A DNA stretch of 64,000 nucleotides from Zizania palustris (Eukaryota; Streptophyta; Magnoliopsida; Poales; Poaceae), in contig JAAALK010000286.1 in assembly GCA_019279435.1 (NCBI GenBank), positions 38,749,712 through 38,813,711 of the forward strand, given 5' to 3'. Shown in pieces: positions 12,401 through 24,875 of this stretch (its first letter is position 1; every line of letters begins with the position of its first letter). Position numbers and translations under genes: made by a program. The notes beneath the pieces are model-generated. The model did not search any database and was not told where the DNA came from. It saw nothing but the letters and a program-made list of their open reading frames with translations.

Positions 12401-12416
12401 CCAGGCTCTGATACCA
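12401..12416 (-). other. Copia primer-binding site
   Basis: The minus strand reads TGGTATCAGAGCCTGG, two bases inside the 5' LTR end (TGTAGGACC at 12419). TGGTATCAGAGC is complementary to the 3' end of initiator methionine tRNA, the usual copia primer. Confidence 0.9.
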
Positions 12417-12418
12417 CT

Positions 12419-14487
12419 TGTAGGACCGAAAGTAGCGACCATAGGGGGGGTGAATGGGCGCCTAAAAAATTCTTTCGAATCAATGGCCTACTCCCAACAC
12501 CCAACGCACCTCAAAAAACTAAGCAACAGAGTGTGAACAGAAAGCCTAAGTCTAAGAGTATCTAGCCTAGAAACAACAGGTGTCAAAATCAGAGAAACAC
12601 CAATACAGTGCTAATAGGCAGATAAACAAAATATTCAAGACATGGCAGATCAAAACTTCTCATTAAAATAATCTAATTACACATGGAATGGGATGAGAAG
12701 TTAATGTTCAAAATCTGTCTCCTGTTCGAAACTTGACGAAGCCTGCTTCGCAGTGTCGAAGCCTGCTTCGCTGTGTCGAAGTCGAGCGAAGGTTGTCATT
12801 GACGTGCTGAAGGTTTGTTTGGTCTAGCCTAGTTCGAGTGTGGCAGAGAGCGAAGTATGCTTCGAAGCGAAGTATGAGTGTATCAAAGCTTGCTTCGAAC
12901 AGTGTACTTCGAAGCCTATGCTTCGATCAGAAAGGTTCGAACAAGCTCATAGAAAAGCAACCTCCGAAAGAGAAGCGAAGCCCGACACACGGCAGAAAAA
13001 CCAAATCGAAGCCTACACTCTACCTTCGGAGCTAGCAAGATCGAAGAAAGATTGCTGAAGTGATGACCTTCGACACACACAGATCAACTTCGAAAGGAAG
13101 TCTACAGGTGTTGTCACTCAAGAAATCGAAGGCCACAAACACACTTCGAATGACAAGCTTTGAACTCACAAACTGAGACCTTTGAAAAGACCACAGCGGA
13201 AACACCTCAGAGAGCATACTCCGAACGAAGTCTACTAAAAAGACATGCTTCAAAGCTCACTTCGAAGCTTGTCAAAGTATTGACTACTGCTCGAGTCGGA
13301 GTATACCTTCGCAAGAACTGTCGAAGTATGCTAAGTTCGAAGCTAGTTCACAGTTCTAAATCGGAGCCGAAAAACTCTAGCAAAAGCCTTCGAAGTAATC
13401 CGATCGAAGCCTGCCTCACGGAGCTGAGGGACTTCGAACAGTGAAGGGGGCTTCGCCAGAAACAGCCAGAAAGTGACAAGGTCCTGTCTACTCGATCAAA
13501 AAGGCTACACAGGAAAAGCAAGTCTAGAAGAACTAGCACACTGTTTCCGCAGAGAGTAGGTACTACTTGTTGCTACAGGAACCAGCAAGTAGTACTAGTC
13601 CTCAGTTCGTAGAACCCGAAGCAAACAGAGAGATTTGAACACTCAGGAATAATATATTTCACACACAAAATGATGTAGATTCAAACACAGAAACATGCTG
13701 CGCACAGAACGACAGAGATCAAATCTCTCAAATAAAAAACATTCATGAAGACAGAGCTAGCAGGAAGAAAAACTCAAGAATGGAACCTGGCGGCGCATGC
13801 AGGAACAAGAGAATAAGCAGGGAATAAAAGTGACCCAATGGATTAAAAAAGTGAATTCTGGAAGGGTGACCTAACCCTAGGGATTGGGGCCCTATTTATA
13901 GGCTGCCCAATACTAGGAATATTCCACCAGCCCCTTAGGGTTTTTTACAGACGCTGAAATAAAGGAAAAGACTAAACTTCCCTTAGGATTTTTTACAGAC
14001 TCGACTGACTTACTGTGGGCCTAGGGACAAAATAGAAAACTCCTATTTACAGATGACTTATCCGGAAGCTAAGCTTTCGTAGCGACCACGGCTTCTCTTC
14101 TAGACAGTCCGATAGAAGATCAGCGGTCGTCAGTTTTGCGTTGAAACCGACAAAGCATCCACTGACTTTGCACCAGGTACCTGGATTGGGCCGGCCCGAT
14201 TCCGCATCTCTCTCAGCCCGGCAATCGCTCACCGCCCGTGTACCTGAGTCAATCCTGGTCAATAGCCCAGTGGGTCTTCTGCTGCTACTAGCCCATGTAC
14301 CCGGATTGGGCCAGCCTGACTTCACAGCTCTGTCAGTCTGACAGTCACTCGCTGCCCATGTACCTGAGTCACACGCGGCCCATGAAGCAGCAGATCTCCT
14401 CTCTTCTTCTGTCCTCTTTGACTATCGTTGACAATGACTCATCACATCTAGAGCCATGAGGCCCACACTATTCAGCATGGCTCCTCA
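12419..14487 (-). repeat. Copia 5' LTR (right copy), 2069 bp
   Basis: Same boundaries and sequence as the left copy, with scattered substitutions and a few indels: two instead of three 20-bp CGAAGCCTGCTTC units (12739-12778), and a 44-bp segment near 14010-14060 missing from the left copy. The TATA box for minus-strand transcription is ATTTATA on the plus strand at 13894-13900. GTGGA follows at 14488. Confidence 0.9.
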
Positions 14488-14736
14488 GTGGATATGCTCT
14501 TCTTGATTTATGCCATATGCATCAAGATCCTCAGCTCTATCATTAGGTGGCGCTTGCTGTGTCTCTATGTTCTCCATCCTGGTGACGAGGGTGGCAATGC
14601 TCCTCTCTATCCTCTCCAATTTGTTCTCATTGTCCTAGTTACTCTTAACGATGTTTGCATTGAGTTCTTGCAGCAACTTTCCAAGTTCGAACTTGGACAC
14701 ACATTCATCTCCATTGCCTTGGTGTGATCCTGCCAT
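14488..14736 (-). pseudogene. H1 gag, N-terminal part
   Basis: ATG at 14734-14736 (MAGSHQGNGDECVSKF...). About 83 codons follow up to the copia insertion, with a TAG at 14635-14637. The frame continues at 2977 once the copia and one target copy are left out. The segment is rich in Glu/Asn/Leu, likely a helical N-terminal Gag region. The related element E has a much shorter N-terminus before the conserved gag core. Confidence 0.75.
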
Positions 14737-15735
14737 GGTTAGTGGAAATACAAAACACAAACAAGCTCACAGGTGCGTTAGTTTCCTATGAACTACTAGG
14801 ATGTGGAGTCGCTCACACTCAAGCATTTCACCATGTTCTTGCAAGTTTCTTACCAATCCTACCAGGTGGCACAACCGGTTGGCTTGGGGATGATACCGTT
14901 GAAGTCATGAGTATAGCGATTGCCAACTGGTCACCGTTTTGATCAGAAGGAAGGTGGTGCTCAGAAGGCTGATCTTTGGTAGCAAAGATTAGCACAAATC
15001 GACAACAGTTAATAAAGCTCAATAATAATCCACAATACTTGTCTTCGTTGCTGGTCTAACTTGTGCTCCTAGAAATGAGAAGAGAAACCAACTCTAATAA
15101 CAAGAACACCAAAAGCATCACATAGAAATATAGGTAACAATGCTGAACTTAAACTAGAACAACTTCCTCCTCTTATGCCTCACAGATTTTTTTCTTTTCT
15201 TTTTTTCCTCCTTTTTTTGGGTCTCTCCTTTTCCCCTTTTTACAGATTGCTCAAACAATAAGTACTCAATGAGGTACTCGAAAAGGAAGAAGTTATGTTG
15301 GCTGCAAACAAAAACCCCTCTAGAACTTTGTCTTCCCGGCAGAATTTTGCCCCCTTACCCCAATCGGAAGTGGCTTCACCACTCAAACGGAGTCCGTATG
15401 CAAAAGTTATGGCCGTTTTACCGAGGCAAGGTCGAACTGACCCCGACCCGACTTAGACTAGGGTTTAGGGTTGGATTCAGATATCCCGAGACTAAAAAAG
15501 GTTATGGCTTTGACTCGCGATCAAGAACATAACTCTAAACCAGGAACCCAACATAGACCATGGATCAAAACTCAGCAATACGACACCATGACGAAATTAC
15601 AAAGGCTCAAAATAGTAGGACGATAAGGATAACTTGCCCTAGATTTGCGGCTTTTTCTGGAGTTCTGGGAGAAGGCGAAGAACAATCTAAGGGATACAGT
15701 GATACCTGATGGGCAACTTGTGCTCTAATACCACT
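14737..15735 (-). other. H1 leader (5' UTR) and primer-binding site
   Basis: There is no coding capacity. Matches to the leader of element E (62167-63321) include the CGCTCACACTCAAGCAT stretch (about 14810) and a T-rich tract (15187-15243, against 62660-62740 in E). The PBS on the minus strand is TGGTATTAGAGCA (15721-15733), an initiator-Met type with one change, directly next to the LTR end at 15736. Confidence 0.75.
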
Positions 15736-16458
15736 TGAAGCGCACGGGTACCCGATCTTCCATCAGAGGGGGTAAACTCGATTGGTGCAGGACTCGACGT
15801 TGACGATCTGACTTCCGATCAGCACTGATCCGAACCCCGCAATCGCTACACCACGGCTCCGTTGGTTATCAACCACGCACGAATGCGATTGACCTCGCCA
15901 AGAAGGCTTATCCTTGCATGCGAATCGAGAACACAAGCAAGAACAAGGAAACACAATCTCACAAACAGATGAAAGATCGATTTCTCGAGTGGGGTTCCAC
16001 AATCTGACGAAGGTCAGAGTTCAATCTGTAAGGCAGTTCAAAACTAAGCAAAACCCAACCCTAATTCATGACGGCTATAGAGTATTAATACCTAGGGTTT
16101 GTGTAAAGTCTTCCCTAATGTTGGGCTTAAGGCCCCAAACGGATATAAGGCCCAAAGTGGCCCAAAATGGTGACGCAACACCTTATGACTTCTTCGGACG
16201 ACACAGAATGTTTCGTAATGAACAAGGACATGGAACTAGATTCATTGGAAATATATTTTTGTTATCATTCCAACGCCTTAAATAACGCCTCAATCCACCT
16301 CCGTATGAGAAAGTTATGCCCGTTTTAATGAAGGGTGTTCTACCGAAACCGAACCGAAATCGGAGTTTGAAGTGGAATCTGAATCGGATTGTTGCACCGC
16401 CTCTCCCTCTTGTGTTTGATCTAGAAGTGCTTCTCCCGAGTTCCTTAGAGTCAAAATA
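15736..16458 (-). repeat. H1 5' LTR, first part (interrupted by Tekay)
   Basis: Starts TGAAGCGCACGGGTACCCGA and is recognisably related to the LTR of E (shared GACTCGACGTTGACGATC..., GCAATCGCTACACCAC, CACCAAGAAGGCT-like words). The remaining 153 bp resume at 46495 after the Tekay insertion, ending GTCCACA at 46647. AAATA at 16454-16458 is the Tekay target copy. Confidence 0.8.
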
Positions 16459-18536
16459 TGTAACACCCCAAATTTTCAAAGAAATAAAAATATCATTTAA
16501 TATATTTTTCTGAAATTGATTAATTTAGAAATACCTTTAATGCCCTTCTTAGATTATTTGAACTAGAACCTACGTGAAATGACCAAACCAGAGGCTAGAA
16601 AATGTTGTATATGATCCCAAGGCAAAAATATATTTTTGAGAATTTTTACAAATTTTTATCACCCTTGGAAGTAGCCCAAATATTTTAAATCAATTTCTGT
16701 GATTATTTTTATTCGGAAAAAGGATTTAAACAGTAACGGGCCTCCCTCCCTCAATATCCCTCAACCGGCCGGCCCAGCCCGCTCCCTTCCCACACCTCGG
16801 ACTGACATCTGGGACCCGCTTGTCAGCGACCCCCTCTCCCTTCGCGCGCGTGCCCGACCGCCCGACCCCACCCGTCAGTCTTGCCCGTTGCCTCGCTCGC
16901 GCCTGCTGACCGGTGGCCCCCGTCTATCAGATCCGTCGTCTCCACGAGATCCACCCCCAAATCCCCCCCTCGCCGGCCGACGCCTTGATGCGCATCAGAT
17001 CTGTTGCTCCCGACCCCCTCTCCCCAAATTGAGCCCGCCATTACACCGCCCGATCCCCGCCGACCGTTTCCCCTATTCAAATCTGGCCGATTCGCATCCA
17101 GGTTTGATGAATCCCTTGCAACCGAGCTCGCCGGCGTTTAAAACCGCGTTTACCTCGTTCTCCCCGGATTATGCCTCCCCTGCCCCTGCCGGTACCTCTA
17201 TTTAACCCCCTGTCCTCCACCGCGTTCGACCCCCACGCTCTCGCAGTCTAGAACCGAACAGAACACCTGAGACGCTCGTTTTAGTGCCACACCGCCGCCC
17301 GCACTCCAGCCACCGTTCGCCGTCACCGGAGACCTCCTCCACCCTCGGAGACCGCACCCGTGTGATCCCCGACGTCACCCCAGCCTCGTCCACCCCTTCA
17401 TCGCCAACGAACCCCGCCGGAACACCGTCGCCAACGAGGACTCGAACACCTTCACCGCCCCCGCTCGTCATCGACCACACTGTGATGACTATTCTTTCCG
17501 CTAACAGTACCCTCGTAATCCTGGTAGTGTCCCCTCTCCATTTTAGCCCTTAGGACCCCCCGCCGTCGCTTGCCGTGGCCCCTGTCCCGCTCGCCGTCGC
17601 TGGAGAAGACGACCGGCACGGGTCGAGTACCCGTGTCGTGTCGGATTCAATCGCGACCGTGTGATCTGGATCTGACGGTGGCGATTAGATCCCTTGTGCG
17701 GTTTAATCGGATCCATTAGATCCCTTGTAAAATTCATATCTGGCGCATTTTAACTTCAAAAATTATCATTTCAATTCCAGAAAATTTATAAATTTATTCT
17801 CTACATGTTAATGCAATAAAAACAGTAGGTTTATATTGGGTATTTTATTTTTGTTTAATAATATATTCATATGCACTTTAGGATATATATTACAAAATGA
17901 TTCATTTCAATTTTAGCAAAATTTATCTTTTGTCCTTTTCATGTTAGTATAATAAAACCACTAAGTTTACACTGAACCTCTTATTTTAAATTAGTTAGAA
18001 AATTTAAAATACAATGGTTTACATTATTATCCCTTTTAGAAAGAACATTACTTCATTAAAGTTCATTTTTAAATATTCATAAAATAAATTTCAGAAACTT
18101 AACCACTTTATTTTCTTTAGTTCAAACAAATCAAAACCTTTGTGCTTATTGTGTGATTTTGGAATGTTTATTGAGTGTTATGTTTATTATTTTTGTCGAA
18201 AAGACTACGACGCCGCCGAGGAGCCAGAATAGTTTCTCGCAGTTCCCCCGTCGCCTTTCACTGAAGAAGGCAAGTCACCAAACCAATCTTTTGAGCATAT
18301 TGAACCCATGTTTTACTAAACTATCGCTAAAACACATAGGCTATACATGCATTAGTCAAATGAAGCCCTTACAATATATTTATTAGGATCCCCCGACCTT
18401 GATGTGCAACCCAAGCCATGCTATCTAGCCTAAACTCCATGTCACCATATTATTAATACTATTAGCTAGTGTCCAATGTATTGACACGATTGCTATAGGA
18501 TTAAAAATGAGTCGTAGCAACTTGGTTCTACTATAT
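16459..18536 (+). repeat. Tekay left LTR, first 2.08 kb
   Basis: Aligns with 35639-37615 and 45058-45430 of the right LTR. It is GC- and proline-codon-rich at 16740-17550, giving misleading open frames, then AT-rich. Compared with the right LTR it lacks about 270 bp (right copy about 36920-37190). CTATTTAA at about 17198-17205 is a weak TATA candidate. At 18120-18170 it preserves the uninterrupted site (GTGCTTATTGTGTG) where CACTA1 sits in the other LTR. Tat1 interrupts it after TATAT (18532-18536); 29836-29881 continue it up to the gap. Confidence 0.85.
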
Positions 18537-19031
18537 TGTTGGGGGAAAATATTTCATCCTCAGAGCCATTGTGGTAACAGGACAAAGGCAGGTGATTGAA
18601 TCAAAGGTTTCCAGCATATAACTCCGGAATCACTGTGGATCAAGTTCGAAGTATGGAGGCGAACTCTTGTTTGGAGTATATCTTCGAACTAGGACTCTTC
18701 CGAGAGTTTCCTTGCCAGCTAGGATGGAAGACTTATCTTCTTTCTCATTAGATTAGTCTTTTACCATTTTAGCCCTATTAAGGGTACCGAATAGTTTCCA
18801 CTATGTCGGTTGTAATAGAGGGGTAAAAGGGTCTTTTCCTTAATGTTTGGGCCTATAAATACCCCCCATTTTACTCTGTAATGAGGACCGAATACAAGTT
18901 ATTCAATATACATTTTTGAACTGTTTTAAGCTATTATCCTTTCGGAGGCTTGAAATAGTTTACTTCGCAAACACTTCGTTTGTTAGTTTCTAACCTTTAG
19001 AAACCTGTTAGCGTAATCTTTTACGCCAACA
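18537..19031 (+). repeat. Tat1 5' LTR, 495 bp
   Basis: TGTTGGGGGAAAATATTT to CGCCAACA. TATA box TATAAAT at 18854-18860. TTCGAA and CGGAG words are frequent. The outer edge is fixed by the TATAT duplication and the inner edge by the PBS at 19034. Confidence 0.93.
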
Positions 19032-19033
19032 GT

Positions 19034-19051
19034 TGGCGTCGTCCGTGGGGA
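19034..19051 (+). other. Tat1 primer-binding site
   Basis: TGGCGTCGTCCGTGGGGA, two bases after the LTR end. It has the TGGCG start usual for plant gypsy PBSs. I do not assign the primer tRNA. Confidence 0.7.
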
Positions 19052-19093
19052 ACCTAGTCCAAAAAACTTCGTTCTCTACCAAGTTCTCAAACC

Positions 19094-21712
19094 ATGCATC
19101 CCAAGCGGAGTGCAGGTGGTAGTCCTATTCGGAGATCTCCTCGGACCTCCGGAGCAAGATCTTCAAACACAATTGAGATCGGAGGGCCTTCGATGTTTCC
19201 TCCACCTCAATCTCCGGAAGGGATTTCCCTTTCTCGAGCATACGGAGTTCCTCCCCCAACTTCGTCTATACTTCGGCCAGCCGGAGTCCCTCTTCCACCT
19301 CAAGTTCCACTTCGAACTGATGCGTACAGTTCTCAAGACCCGAAAGGTCCTTTCGGAGGAGATGAAGATGGTCTTGGTGATATGGCCACTCAAATGGTCA
19401 GTCTCCAAGCTGAAGTAGCAAGGTGGTGGCAAGAAGCCGCAGATAGGCTTCGTTCTCAGGCCACCCCAGTCATCCCCGAAGTGCCCGAAGACGACGAACT
19501 TCCTTATCCCGAAGCCCTGGAGAACGCTTCCTTCGACACCGAATCTCCGCTGCATCCTGAGTTGCAGAAAGTGCGCTTCGACCCTAAGTTCAAAACTTCG
19601 AAGCTTTGCAAATATTCCGGAGATGAAGATCCTGGAGAGTTCGCTCGCTCTTATGCATTAGCAAATGAAGCCAACAGGGGAGTGCGAGACACTATGGCCA
19701 AATATTTTCCCCTAGCTCTCGAAGGAGTGGCACTGCGGTGGTTCTGGTCTCTGAAGCCAGGATCAATCAGATCATGGGGGGAGTTGAGGAAGAAGTTCGT
19801 AAGCAACTTTCAGGGTACCTTTGTACCCCCAATGTCAACAGGAAGCCTTTTCCAGGTGAAGCAGCTCCCCGGAGAGACTTTAAGACAGTATTTCAAGCGC
19901 TTCGCTCATACGAAGTCACAAATTCGAGGGTTAACTACGTATTCTGTAGTTGACGCAGCTCGAGAGGGAGTTATTCATGCGGGCCTCCTTGATAAACTCC
20001 ACAGGAAAAAGATATCTTCTGTTGCTCAGTTGATGTATTATTTCGAAGAATATGCAAGGTCAGAAGAGGGATGGCTTCGGAGAACTGCTGCAACTCCGTC
20101 GATACTGCAAGAAGTTAAGTTGGAAGTGAAAACTACAACACAGCCACAAGGGCCTAGCTTCGAAGCTCAACACGACAGGCGTCGGGGGCAAAAGCATTCT
20201 CGTTCAGAAGTTTTGAACATTGCACCCCCGCAGAAGTTTGCCCCAAGAGCTCCGCAGCCTTCAGGAAGCAAGACCAATGGCTGGAGGCCGCCAGGGAAAC
20301 CGGCTGGCAAAGCCCAAGCCTTTTTCTGCTGTGTCCATGGTGAGAATCGGAGTCACGCGACTGATGCGTGCAAATCTATACTTGCTTTAAGAGGAGAATA
20401 CTTGGAAAGAACTTCGGGTCGAGGCACTACTGACCGAGTTCTGACCGAAGTGCGTCCGGCGCCTGTTCAGGCTGTGGCACGAATAAAGAACTTCGACCCT
20501 ACAAGACGGCCTCCGGTGGTCAATGTTATGCCACCTCCGAAGCAAGAAGAGGGACAAGATCGAGGGAAAAGAGTAGTCCTCCCCATCTCCGGAGGAGGGA
20601 CCCTCGGAAGTATGTCGAAGAGGCAGAGAAGAGAATATGTTAGAGAAGTGGGCCATATTGGAACCTCTTCGTCTGCAGCTGCTATGCCCGAATGGTCCCA
20701 TGTGCCGATATCTTTTTCTGCATATGATGCATCTGGTATTAAGTTTCCGCATGCAGACCCACTCGTCATCACTACCGACATAGCAGGGACTGAGGTCCGA
20801 AGAGTGCTAATCGACGGAGGGAGTTCGGCAGATATTATCTTTGTTCAAGCTTTTGATCAACTCTACATCTCCAGGAAGCATCTTCTCCCAGCAGCCCGTC
20901 CCTTGCAAGGTTTCGCAGGACCCCCTCTCAATGCCCTCGGCCAAATTGGCCTGGAGGTTACTTTTGGAGAGGGGCTACTGTCTAGGATGGAGGAAGTGAT
21001 TTTCGATGTTGTAGATGCTCCATATGCATACAATGTCATCTTCGGAAGGGGCATGCTGAATCAATTCGGAGCTGTGGCGCACCATAATTACCTGTGTATG
21101 AAGATGCCCACACAGGCGGGAGTGCTCACTGTTTTCGGAGATCAGGCCATTGCGCGAAGAGCGGAGTATGGTCATGGCCCTCCTCTTGATCCGAGACACG
21201 TGAACAGCGTGCAAGATAACCCGGAGGATTTCCCTGCTCCCAATGAATCTTCGAAGAAGTCCTTCCCAAGGCCAAGCCCCGAAGGAGAGATTGCAACGAA
21301 GGTTATTGTCAAAGATGGCAAGGAATATTCATTTCAATTTGGCAAAGACTTGCCTCCAGAAGTCGCTACTTCGTTAGAGAAAGTAGTTGAGGAGAATTTA
21401 GATGTCTTTGCTTGGTCTGACGAAGACATCACCGGAGTCAGTCGGGATATTATTGAGCACATTTTACTTGTGAATCCGAAGGCTCGGCCTGTTCAACAAG
21501 GACTCCGGAAGTTGTCCACAGAGAGAGCTATCCTTGCCAAAGACGAAGTGGAAAAGCTGCTGAAGGCTGGGATCATCAAAGAAGTGGCTCATATGGAGTG
21601 GTTAGCCAACCCAGTCTTCGTTAGGAAGAAATCTTCAGGGAAGTGGCGCATGTGTATTGATTTTACATCTCTGAATAAAGCATGCCCCCGCGACCCCTAC
21701 CCGATGCCCTGA
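19094..21712 (+). pseudogene. Tat1 gag, protease and start of RT
   Basis: A long open frame of 872 codons from the ATG at 19094. The Gag helical domain spans about residues 170-330 (GDEDPGEFARSYALA; ALRWFWSLKPGSI; GETLRQYFKRF). A C/H cluster FCCVHGENRSHATDAC near residues 413-428 is the Tat-type atypical zinc knuckle. The aspartic protease has VLIDGGSSADII (about residue 575). RT begins with KSSGKWRMCIDF and ends at TGA 21710-21712, after PYPMP, where an Arg codon (CGA) is expected. The frame from gag through early RT is otherwise intact, indicating a single gag-pol frame. Confidence 0.9.
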
Positions 21713-24488
21713 ATTGATCAATTGGTCGACTCTACTACCGGTTCAGAGTTATTAATCTTCCTCGACGCGTACTCTGGCTATCATCAAATCTGGCTAAAGC
21801 GCGAAGATGAAATCAAGGCAAGCTTCGTAACTCCTTCAGGAGTCTTTTGTTATGTAAGAATGCCCTTTTGGCTTAAGAAATGCCAGGGCTACTTTTTCGA
21901 GGTTGATTGCTAAGGCTCTAGGTCTTCAATTAGGTCGCAATGTAGAGGCCTATATGGATGATATTGTAATAAAGAGTGCTTTAAAGCACCAACATAGCCT
22001 AGACTTAGTAGAAACATTCAATAGCCTTCGGGCATGTGGGATCCGTCTTAACCCCGAAAAATGTATCTTTGGGGCGCAGGCTGGAAAATTGTTAGGGTAT
22101 CTAGTTTCAAGCAGAGGGATCAAAGCTAGCCCCACTCAGATAACTGCGTTGCAAAGGATGGCTCCCCAGAGAATTTAAAGCAAGTGCAAAAAGCTGACTG
22201 GTCGTCTTGCAACACTTAGCAGGTTTTTTGCAAGGTCTGCGGAGAGAAGTTTGCCCATCTTTAAAGCATTGAAAGGGTCCGAAGATTTTGCATGGACACC
22301 GGAGTGTCAAAAGAGCTTCGAAGATATTAAGAATTGTCTCAGTAACCTTGCTACACTCACGGTGCCTATTGCAGACAAAACCCTACTCCTCTACCTTGCA
22401 GCTATTGGCTCTGCTGTCAGTGCAGTCCTTGTCAGAGAGGTTGATTTCAACGGAAAGTTGGTACATAACCTAGTTTATTTTGTGTCCGAAGCATTGTTTG
22501 GAGCAAAAAAAAGATATTCCGAGCTTGAGAAATTCACTTATGCTCTGATAATGGCTTCGAGGAAGCTAAGGCATTATTTCTTGGCACATAATGTAATTGT
22601 ACCAACTTCATATCCTTTGGGAGATATGCTCCGAAGTAAGGATTCTATAGGAAGAATTGGGAAGTGGGCCGTAGAGTTAGCACCCTTTGGTATATCCTTT
22701 GTGGCAAGAACAACAATTAAGTCACAAGTGTTGGCGGACTTCGTGGCAGAATGGACTCCCCCTGCAGCATGGGCTCTGGAAAAGCCAAGTGAAGGGATTT
22801 GGACTATTTATTCCGATGGAGCTTTCCAAGCATCTGGAGCAGGTGTCAGAGCCGTGATAATTTCGCCTTCAGGGCAAAAGGCAATGTACTCCGCAAGACT
22901 CAACTTTATGTCTACCAATAATACAGCGGAGTATGAGGGAATTTTATTGGGACTTCGAAAGGCACGCGCTCTAGGGGCTACAAGAGTTGTTATTAAGACA
23001 GATTCTCAGATTGTAGCAGGGCACGTAGACAAGAGCTTTCAAGTTCGGCATCCATAGCTTGCAAAATACTTGGAAGAAATCCGTAAGATTGAAGCAGCAT
23101 TTAAAGGGATTTCCATTCGGAGTATACCTAGAGCAGAAAATGTGCAAGCTGACATCTTAGCAAAAGTTGCAGCCGGAGCTATGGACATACCAGAAGAGGC
23201 TTTTTATGAAGAACTCAGTACACCTTTGGTACCACAAATCCCTGCTGCGGAAGTCCTTTGCATTCCAAGTACAAATTGGCGAAGTTCAATTATGGAATTG
23301 TTGCAAGGACAAGCAAATATGTCTGAAGGGCCACATCTTTCAAGGTTGAAACTCAGAATTCAGAGTTATCATATAATCAACGGTATTTTGTACAAGTCCG
23401 GAGTATGTTCCCCTTTGCTCCGATGTATATCTCAAGCCGAAGGTCAAGAAATTCTTCGAGAAATTCATGAAGCACTCTACGGTAGCCATTTAGCCCCACG
23501 AGCTTTGGCAGGAAAGACACTTCGCCAGGGGTTTTATTGGCATACAATAGTAGCTGATGCGGAGAGCTTAGTCCGCACTTGCCAAGGATGTCAGTGGATG
23601 GGACGAAGAAGTCATCGCCCACCAACAACTCTCCAAGTCATTGCTCCAGTATGGCCCATGGCCAGATGGGGCATGGATCTTATTGGTCCCTTCCCAATAG
23701 CAAAAGGAAATTTGAAGTTCGCAGTGGTAGCAATCGAATACTTTTCAAAGTGGGTCGAAGCGGAGCCCCTAACAGCTATCACTTCGAATAATGTCCAAAA
23801 ATTTTCCTGGAAGAATATTATATGCTAGTTCGGAGTGCCTCGACAGCTGACAGTGGATAATGGAACACAGTTCGATGCAGAACCCTTCAGGAAATTCTGT
23901 GAAGACCTAGGCATCCAACTATGTTTTGCTGCAGTAAGACATCCTTAGTCTAATGGAGCTGTTGAAAGAGCCAATGGTAATATCTGTTCAGGGCTGAATC
24001 GAAGAATAGTGGGATTGGCAAAAGGATTGTGGACCGAAGAGCTCCCAAAGAAACTTTGGTCCATCCAGACAACTCAGACAAGATCTACCGGTTTCACTCC
24101 TTTCAGACTATTATTCGGAGATGAAGCTATGACACCAACGGAACTTAAAGGAGGATCCCTTCGCAGCACCGAACCGGAAACAGAAGCAGAAAGACAAACT
24201 TCACTTGATTTAATAGAAGAGACAAGACTTCGAGCTGTTGCAAATTTGTCAAAGTATCAGCAACAGACGAAGACTTGGTTCGACCCGAAGGTCAAGATTC
24301 ATGAACTTAGGTCGGGTCATCTCATTTTGCGAAGTATTATAGCGCCAGGGAAATTAGGAAATAAGTGGGAAGGTCCATACATAATTGTTCGCTCAGGGCG
24401 TCCTGATTCTTTTAAGTTAGCTAATTTGGAAGGTGAAGAGTTAGCACATACATGGCATGCGGAGCACCTAAAGCGATATTTCGCGTAG
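21713..24488 (+). pseudogene. Tat1 RT, dual RNase H and integrase (broken)
   Basis: RT continues with FLDAYSGYHQI (about 21760) and the catalytic YMDDIVIKS (about 21952-21978), with a frameshift near 21905. A degenerate first RNase H (22370-22760) is followed by a second, archaeal-like RNase H with IYSDGAFQASGAG and NTAEYEG (22808-23050). Integrase has the HHCC zinc region (HEALYGSH...CQGCQW, 23467-23597), the core with GMDLIGPF and VDNGTQFD (23670-23880), and a C-terminal domain to TAG after 24486. Stops or shifts also occur near 22176, 23055, 23826 and 23947. The tandem RNase H arrangement is the Tat signature. Confidence 0.9.
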
Positions 24489-24689
24489 GGGCTCCTTGTA
24501 ATCATTTGTAAACACCTTCCGAATCAATAAAGCTTATGGTTCAGATAATGCCTACCCCCATAGACTTCCCACTTCTAGTGGACGCACTGGAATAGCGAAG
24601 TTGACCGGGAGGGAAGTGTCATTAATTTGAATCATATTTTTTGGACTTCGGACCACTGGTCCGAAGCTTCCGACGAGGTGGGAAATTCA

Positions 24690-24875
24690 CTAAAAAAACG
24701 GATTCCAAGCCACCAGCTTGAAAGCATCCGTAAAAAGAGTCCAAGGAGACCAAATAATGCGGATTCCATGTTTCGGCTTGAAAGCATCCGTAAAAAGAGT
24801 CCAAGGAGACCACTGCGAATTCCAAACCACCGGTTTGATAGAATTCGCAAAAAGAGCCGAAGGAGGCCAAAACAA
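24690..24875 (+). repeat. 60-bp tandem repeat in Tat1 3' region
   Basis: The core CTTGAAAGCATCCGTAAAAA begins at 24717 and again at 24777; a diverged third copy (GATAGAATTCGCAAAAAGAG) begins about 24835. Weaker echoes of GTCCAAAGTGACC run to 24975. The array lies between the pol stop and the antisense gene, in the hypervariable 3' region where Tat elements are known to amplify tandem repeats that can become satellites. Confidence 0.8.

Larger units (their letters stand above)
2983..14487 (-). mobile_element. Complete Ty1/copia retrotransposon (Sirevirus-like), 11.5 kb
   Basis: LTRs at 2983-5036 and 12419-14487 begin TGTAGGACC and end CTCCTCA on the plus strand. The 5-bp duplication GTGGA is perfect (2978-2982 and 14488-14492). 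The order on the minus strand is 5' LTR, initiator-Met-type PBS, gag, protease, integrase, reverse transcriptase, RNase H, a 1.4-kb untranslated 3' region with several polypurine-tract-like copies, 3' LTR. Integrase before RT identifies Ty1/copia. Large LTRs, an extended gag and repeated PPTs are features described for Sireviruses (SIRE1/Maximus lineage). Several stops make it non-autonomous now. It sits inside H1 gag. Confidence 0.92.

Noticed and set aside
16699..17550. Pro/Ser/Arg-rich open frames in the Tekay LTR (and again at 36092-36749)
   Set aside because: Both LTR copies show similar frames with differing stops; composition-driven, no conserved domain.
20387..21214. Minus-strand frames opposite Tat1 gag/protease
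   Set aside because: Shadow frames; unlike the 25224-28896 gene they have no promoter, intron structure or compositional support.
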